From NCBI RefSeq assembly GCF_030272615.1, contig NC_081406.1:477428900-477492899 (forward strand): 64,000 nucleotides of DNA, given 5' to 3'. The notes below the pieces were generated by a model that had not been told where the DNA came from, did not search any database, and saw only the letters and a list, made by a program, of their open reading frames with translations. The DNA comes from Cryptomeria japonica (taxonomy: Eukaryota > Streptophyta > Pinopsida > Cupressales > Cupressaceae). The translations under genes were made by a program, and so were the position numbers. The first letter of the stretch is position 1; each line of letters begins with the position of its first letter. Shown piece by piece: positions 58,500 through 64,000 of this stretch.

Positions 58500-60324
58500 A
58501 TGCTCTTTAGATGTGTATATCCACCTACGATGGCATTAGTTTGTCATTTATCTGAGGTTGAGCAGGCTCATGTTGATTTATGCGGCTTGACTCATCTATT
58601 GCGATTACCCGATATCCGTGTGAACCATGGAATGCTCACGACATTGGTTGAGCATTTTCATTCGGAGCTGAATACATTTCATTTGCTAGTTGGGGAGTTG
58701 ACTATCACTCCCGAGGATGTGTACAGGATCCTTCATATCCCTTTTGTTGGGGATAAGGTGGATTATGATACCGCGTTGTTACCTAGACTATAGGCACTTA
58801 GGAACATATTCAGGGATCCAGACATTTTGACTCGTTCCATGAGTGGGGACATATTGATGAGTAGGTACAGTGAGGAGTATCCCCTAGCATGTGTTCTAGT
58901 AGGGTTCATCAGTTGCTTTTTGATGTCGGATAGAGGGCAGCAAGGTTTCTAGAGCGGATGGGGCTGAATGCTAGAGAGGTTGATAGAGACCCCTCAGAGA
59001 CTTGGCTGGGGTTCTTGTTTATTGGCCCACATGTATCAGGAGATGCATGAGATCATTTACAGAGATGGGCAGAGCATGGCCACGGGTGTATACATTTTGT
59101 AGGTGTGGGCTTGGGAGCACCTTCTTGTTTGTCAGCTGATAGTAGATGACATCAGAGAGCTTGGGTAGCCGATCATTTACAGGTATGCCGAATATATCAC
59201 ACAGCCCCATCTAGGCAAGACAAAATTCTAGAGACGGCAGCTTGATGACCTGATAGCCGTCATATGGAGACCATACAGAGGATTGGAGCTATGGGAGGAC
59301 TGGCAGAGGGTTCGTAGGGACCTTTTTGTGACACGCCCACTAATAGGGAGATCACAGACTGTTGTGGAGCGATTCATCATTTCATGAGTGATAAGGCAAT
59401 ACGGCCAGCCTCAGGGGATCTTGTAGGAGTATACAACCTATGTACGCTATGCTGATGAGGAGAGGTAGGGATGGTATCCATGGTTTTCATATGCTTTGCC
59501 TATGTAGGAGCTGATAGGTTTACATCGCTTGAGATGGGATTACCTGGAGGATGTAGCGGTGTGGGGGTATTGCCCTAGTATAGGGATTACTTTTAGTAGC
59601 ATCCGTTCCCTTGATTTATAGATCCAAGAGAGCAGGCTCCTCATATTGAGGATGTGGAGGATGATGCCCCCACACCGGCATAGGGATAGGGCTAGAGGCA
59701 TGGCCATAGGCAGGGACAGGCACAAAGATCAGAGGCTCCACGATAGACTGGCGGTGATCCTGGTGCTAGCAGCAGTAGGGTGCCAGCTGATGTTATACAG
59801 TAGAGGGGTGAGGGTGGATCCCTTGGGAGAGTAGGCGTGAGGTTGGGTGGTGAAGAGGAGGAGTGAGTAGCTCCGAGGTAGGTCTAAAAGTGGCGGGATG
59901 AGTAGGGTGGAGCCATAGGTGGAGATGGTGGTGGAGAGCCTGCGAGAGAGTAGGGGGCTGACACAGGACGGTCGATGAGAGCACATCTTGTAGAGCTACA
60001 GTCACAGTTGATAGTGGCACAGACTCAGCTGGTGGAGCGAGACCAACAGCTGGCCGAGGTGAGGGTCGAGCATGATCGACAGATCACAACATTGAGAGCA
60101 GAGTCAAGAGAAGAGATAGAGTCTCTATGATAGGAGGTCCTCCTCCAGAGTAGTAGGGAAACTTATTACATAGCAGCGTATAGTGTTGTAGTTCCTGTTG
60201 CACAGCAGGTGCAACCCTATTTGCAGTATATGGCCCGATCAAAGGGAGCACAAGCACCTCGATAGGATCCCGGGCATCAGGCTCCTCCTCCTCCACCAGA
60301 TGATGAGGGAGAGGGTGTGAGCTA
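58500..60324 (+). pseudogene. Plant mobile domain (PMD, aminotransferase-like) gene, broken
   Basis: The PMD is a domain found in host proteins of the MAIN/MAIL group and in several plant transposons, where its role is unclear. The N-terminal part reads HGMLTTLVEHFHSELNTFHL, then ITPEDVYRILHIPFVGDKV, a strong PMD signature. Later come GVYIL-stop-VWAWEHLLV (59085-59130), matching the conserved LQxWAWE motif with TAG in place of the Gln codon, and GLELWEDWQRVRRD. The C-terminus has a coiled coil (LVERDQQLAEVRVEHDRQIT, about 60030-60090) and a Pro-rich end stopping at TAG about 60322. About ten in-frame stops, nearly all TAG, and one or two frame changes make it non-functional. Confidence 0.82.
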
Positions 60325-61876
60325 GATTATTCCTTTTTGTGTAGCTCGGATATATTTTTTTTGTAGACACCCCCATTTTTTTGTAGCCTATACGATTCTT
60401 GCTCCGATGGGAGTTTGTATATGTCATTGGACATCATTTGTACTCTTATACTTGACATCATATATATATGAGATCTGATTTGACTTCATCATACTTGTGT
60501 TGATTCGCTTATGAGATGTCTCTTATATGCTTTATTCTATATGTATGTATTTCTTTTCCATATGAATGTATGTAATGCAAATGATTATGAATGTATATTT
60601 TTGTTTCTTGTATATGCAAATAAATGATAATGCAAATGAGTAATAATGAAATGTATGAAGCTATATGAAATGTTATGTATGCAGCTAAACATCTCAAAAC
60701 ACAAGTACTCGATCAGAGAAATAATGATAAATAGACCACTTAGCATAAGAAATGATGACGCTTTGCTCTCCTTCAGAAGATAAAGAAATTATCATCATCC
60801 CGAAATCACTCTAAATTCACAAAAATGCAGAATGAAATGCAATATGATATGCGAAATGCAACCTAAACCTAGTCATTGGATTTAAAATACTTAAGATTCA
60901 TCACTGAGCATAACGAACACAACAGGCAGGTGAGAGTTCCTTTCTTTTTCAATGTGCAATATTAATTATCTTGTCCACAATGACCCTTTTTTCATTCATA
61001 TCCTTGGATAGATTTCGTAGGGACCCGAATTGCATCATAAAGAAATTCCCTCAAAACAAACAAAGAAATGATATGGACCTCCCTGTAGCATACAAATAAG
61101 TGGAGTCGAGGTATGTGAGGCGATTTCACCTTGATGTGAAGGCTCTTATCACAGACACCCAACTAATTTATATGTTTCCAGATCATCAAGATCATTCCTA
61201 CAAGAAGAAAACCAAAAAAATATTATGCGCCCAATCCTTGCTCCTCTTAGTCACAATAGACTTCCTCGAGTTACTCAGAGGGATAGTAATCGAAAATCAA
61301 TATAAAAGACAACATACAAAGAAAATTTTCATTCATAGCTCAAACTGTTTAGTGATTGTTTTCTATTATGTTGTTTTGCTTGTGAACTCAGTGATAAAAC
61401 TCTTTGGTAGTTAGGAGACAGGTGACTAACTTGGAGTGGACGACCAGGTTTCACTGACGAAAAAATGACTTTGTTGACACTGCTTAGGATATGTAATATG
61501 CTCTGTTGAGTAACCTAAGACTAGGACATTGATCAGTTTCAAGTCATGAGGGTTCCAATGAACTAGGACATCACAAAAGTGACTAAAAATATGTACAAGC
61601 GAAAGCAAAAGATGCATGAAAGCAGGAAATGCCAACGTTGCGTTGATAGATGGAGCGCTTGAGTACAAGAGGAGCCTATTTGCCAGGTTTTCACCTGCTT
61701 GGCAGAGATTCATTTTTTTTGTTTTTTTACCAAGGTGCCTATTTACCAGGTTTTCACTAGGGCAATTTTTTTTCTTTTCTTTTTTCTATTTTTTTTCTTC
61801 TTTTAGGACTTTTTCAAATTTTTAGGATTTTTTTTAGGACTTTTTCAGCTGTACATGTTTGCTAGAGCAGAGAATG
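60325..61876. other. Spacer between PMD pseudogene and Tat pol
   Basis: It is AT-rich. A phrase gcctattt(g/a)ccaggttttcac occurs at about 61674 and 61738, with T-rich runs nearby (61711-61840). A + strand frame at 61100-61414 is not recognised. If PMD and pol belong to one retrotransposon this is its internal non-coding region. Confidence 0.4.
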
Positions 61877-63001
61877 CTAAGCGAAGAATTTCTTCAAGTG
61901 GATGGTGTTAGTCGGTTCATGGAGCTGTTCTCCTTCCAAGTTTGAGAGTTGATAGGCACCAGAGCCGTATGTTGTAGTAACAACGTAGGGACCCAGCCAG
62001 TTGGGTTCAAACTTCCCTTTATTGTCGCGAAACTGTTGATTTTTTGGATTTTCTCTGAGAACTAGGTCACCAACTTAAAATTCTCTTTGTCAAACTTTCT
62101 TGTCATATCCTGTGGACATTCTCTTCTGATACACTATGAGATGATCAAACACCACTTGTCGATGCTCATCCAACAATGCGAGTTCTTGCAATCTAGATAT
62201 TCTATGATCTTCATCAATAACAAGACCTTGCAATGAAACTCTTAGAGATGGTATTTCTACTTCAATAGGTAATACTGCTTCCAACCCATACACCAAAGAG
62301 AAAGGTGTAGCCCCAGTAGGTGTTCTGATACTTGTTCTGTAAGCCCATAGTGCAGGATTGAGTTGCAGATGCCAATCCTTCCTGGATTTGTTCACTGTTC
62401 TATGCAAGATAGTTAGTAGGTTTTTGTTAGATGCCTTAGCTTGTCCATTACCTTGAGGCTAATATACTGATGACCAGTGTTGCTTTATTTTGAATTTCTC
62501 ACAAAGCTCATCTAGATCTTTATTCTTAAATTTTCCTCCATTATCAGTCACGATGGACGAAGGTATCCCATACCTGCAAATTATATAGTTTAGGATGAAT
62601 AAGGCGACTTGTTTACTAGTTGCTTTGGTGAGCGGAACTACCTCTACCCACTTGGTGAAATACTCAGTGGCGGTTATGATGAATTTATGTTCATTGGATG
62701 AAGCCAGATATATCTGACCAATGAGATCAAAGGCCCATTGCTGAAAAGGCCAGTGTGTTATAAATGGTATGAGGTCCCTTGCCGGGGCATGTATGAGATT
62801 TCCATGAAGCTGACATTTCTCACAAGTCTTAGCAAATTTTATGGCATGTTTTTCCATATCTGGCCAGTAGTAGCCAGCCCGTAATAGTTTCCGAGCTAAA
62901 GTAAAACCATTTGAATGAGATCCACAAATACCTTCATGGACTTCCGATAATGCACGTTTAGATTCTTTAGTTTCTAGACATCTAAGCAATGTACCATCCA
63001 A
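61877..63001 (-). pseudogene. Tat integrase, broken and lacking the catalytic Glu
   Basis: This is integrase, which joins element DNA to the chromosome. The zinc-binding part has H and C pairs (EVHEGICGSHS, CEKCQLHG). The core has AFDLIG with the first Asp and IVTDNGGKF with the second. The third catalytic residue is Lys (PQGNGQAKASNK instead of the usual QAE). A TAG at 62459 interrupts just before it. The C-terminal part continues past 62090 with RENPKNQQF, KFEPNWLGPYVV and HLKKFFA, after TGA (about 62087) and TAA stops. It cannot catalyse strand transfer. Confidence 0.85.
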
Positions 63002-63163
63002 ACCTCATTTAAATAAATCATTAGCTATGATAACATATCACGAAGTGTTTCAAGTTAGGTTTCTTTTCTCGTAACGAGTAAGGTTTTTCAGGGATAATTT
63101 GATTGCATAGATAAAAATATATGTGGTTGTATCGGGATGAGTCATGTCCAATAATAGAACAGA

Positions 63164-63622
63164 CTATGTCTTAGGAGAATCATAAGTGGGGTAATATAAC
63201 TCTTCCACTAGGAAATCAAAGCGAAAATTGGACTCCTGTAACTCAGGTATAGATGCCAAGGTGGCCATAGCATCTGCTGCTCTATTCACTGATCTAGGAA
63301 TTTGTTGGAATGATACAAAAGCAAAGTACTTCTTGAGATCATCCGCCATCCTCTTGAAAGGCATCAATTTCTCATCTTGAGTCTGATATGTATCATTGAT
63401 CTGATTGATAACCAACTGAGAATCTCCATAGATATGTAATTCAGCAACCTTCCATTCAATAGCTATTTTTATTCCATTCACCAAAGCTTCATATTCTGTA
63501 ATATTGTTTGTGCAGAGAAACAAAATCTTGTAAGACTTTGGGATTGAATACTTCTAAGGAGTAATAAATAATATGCCAGCACCTGAACCATTTTGAGTAA
63601 AGGAACCATCGAATAACATCTT
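63164..63622 (-). pseudogene. Second (archaeal-like) RNase H of the Tat element
   Basis: It has LFDGSFTQNGSGAGILF, then TEYEAL, IYGDSQLVINQIND and VNRAADAMATLAS. Together these show Asp, Glu, Asp and Asp at the expected catalytic positions. TAG codons at 63623, 63554 and 63164 interrupt an otherwise intact frame. It would degrade RNA of the RNA-DNA hybrid or substitute for the first RNase H. Confidence 0.8.
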
Positions 63623-64000
63623 CTAGGGTTGTTGAGTAAGATGCATTATTAATTCATCTGGGAACTCGATGTGTAGTGGTTGAGTATCCTCAAGTGGAGC
63701 TTCAACAAGTTGATCAGAAATTACTTGTCCTTTTATGGCTTTGCGTTCCACATATTCAATGTCAAACTCTGTAAGGATCATGACCCATTTCGCCAATCTT
63801 CCGGTGAGTGTTGCTTTATTAAGAAGATACTTGAGTGGATCGATTTTGGCCACCAACTTAACTGAATGTGCTAGCATATAGTGCCTCAGTTTCTGTGATG
63901 CAAAGACTAATGCCAAGCATGCTTTTTCTATTATATTGTAGTTCATTTCATAAGACACCAACATCTCGCTGATGTAATAAATAGCTCTTTCCTTTTTGTT
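63623..64000 (-). pseudogene. First RNase H of the Tat element, partial
   Basis: Begins off the window. It has the RT-connected RNase H signature with EKACLALVFASQKLRHYM, KIDPLKYLLNKATLTGRLAKW and FDIEYVERKAIKGQVISDQL. It is in frame through to the second RNase H apart from the TAG at 63623. Confidence 0.8.

Larger units (their letters stand above)
61877..64000 (-). mobile_element. Ty3/gypsy element of the Tat lineage, pol C-terminal part
   Basis: The - strand carries RNase H, a second RNase H, and integrase, in that order, ending at TAG 61877. It enters from beyond the window edge, where gag, protease and RT should lie. Two RNase H domains followed by integrase are the hallmark of plant Tat (Ogre-like) elements. 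LTRs are not in view. Confidence 0.8.

Noticed and set aside
59729-60020. Two - strand frames over the PMD C-terminus
   Set aside because: The + strand coiled coil and PMD motifs explain the region, and these are Pro/Ser/Thr-rich shadows.

Overview
The window looks like nuclear DNA of a seed plant with a large, repeat-dominated genome, most likely a gymnosperm. This is inferred from the density and age of LTR retrotransposons, a CACTA transposon with spliced plant genes, a plant mobile domain (PMD) gene remnant and a PPR gene scrap. I see no intact host gene, tRNA, rRNA or CRISPR array. Nearly all coding potential belongs to transposable elements, most of it decayed by in-frame nonsense codons that are strikingly often TAG.

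Layout. 1-3460: 3' part of a LINE on the + strand. 4985-8748: 3' half of a Ty1/copia element on the - strand. That element is cut in its integrase by a nest of - strand LTR elements. E1 (gag-protease-only, Ty3/gypsy-type) has LTRs at 8749-9914 and 30160-31228. E2 (pol-less, with an initiator-tRNA-Met primer site) sits inside the E1 gag gene and has LTRs at 12296-13391 and 26847-27986. E3 (same gag-only family as E1) sits inside E2, with LTRs at 13446-14666 and 20033-21164 and a CAAAG target duplication. E3 carries an almost intact 1143-codon reading frame. To the right of E1 are an inverted LTR fragment (31229-31363) and a second, older pol-less element, E4 (about 31364-35830), whose large ORF is homologous to E2 ORF2. 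35840-38950 is AT-rich sequence with tandem repeats, a CpG-dense patch and a CT tract. 38953-42020 is a small LTR pair. 43250-52555 is a CACTA (En/Spm) transposon on the - strand with a TNP2 transposase, a Transposase_24-like gene with visible splice sites, and between them a SET-domain methyltransferase module. 52560-57300 is gene-free with two repeat fields. 57311-57740 is a PPR scrap. 58500-60324 is a PMD pseudogene on the + strand. It lies 1.5 kb from, and antisense to, the end of a Tat-lineage Ty3/gypsy pol with two RNase H domains (61877-64000, running off the window).

How parts relate. E1, E2 and E4 lack reverse transcriptase and integrase, and so does E3, so all four would need enzymes in trans. 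E1 and E3 supply a gag/protease-like protein. E2 supplies a coiled-coil protein with five zinc knuckles plus a second large protein of unknown function that is shared with E4. Family names come from motifs read in the translation. No database search was run. Substitution counts and boundaries were made by eye.
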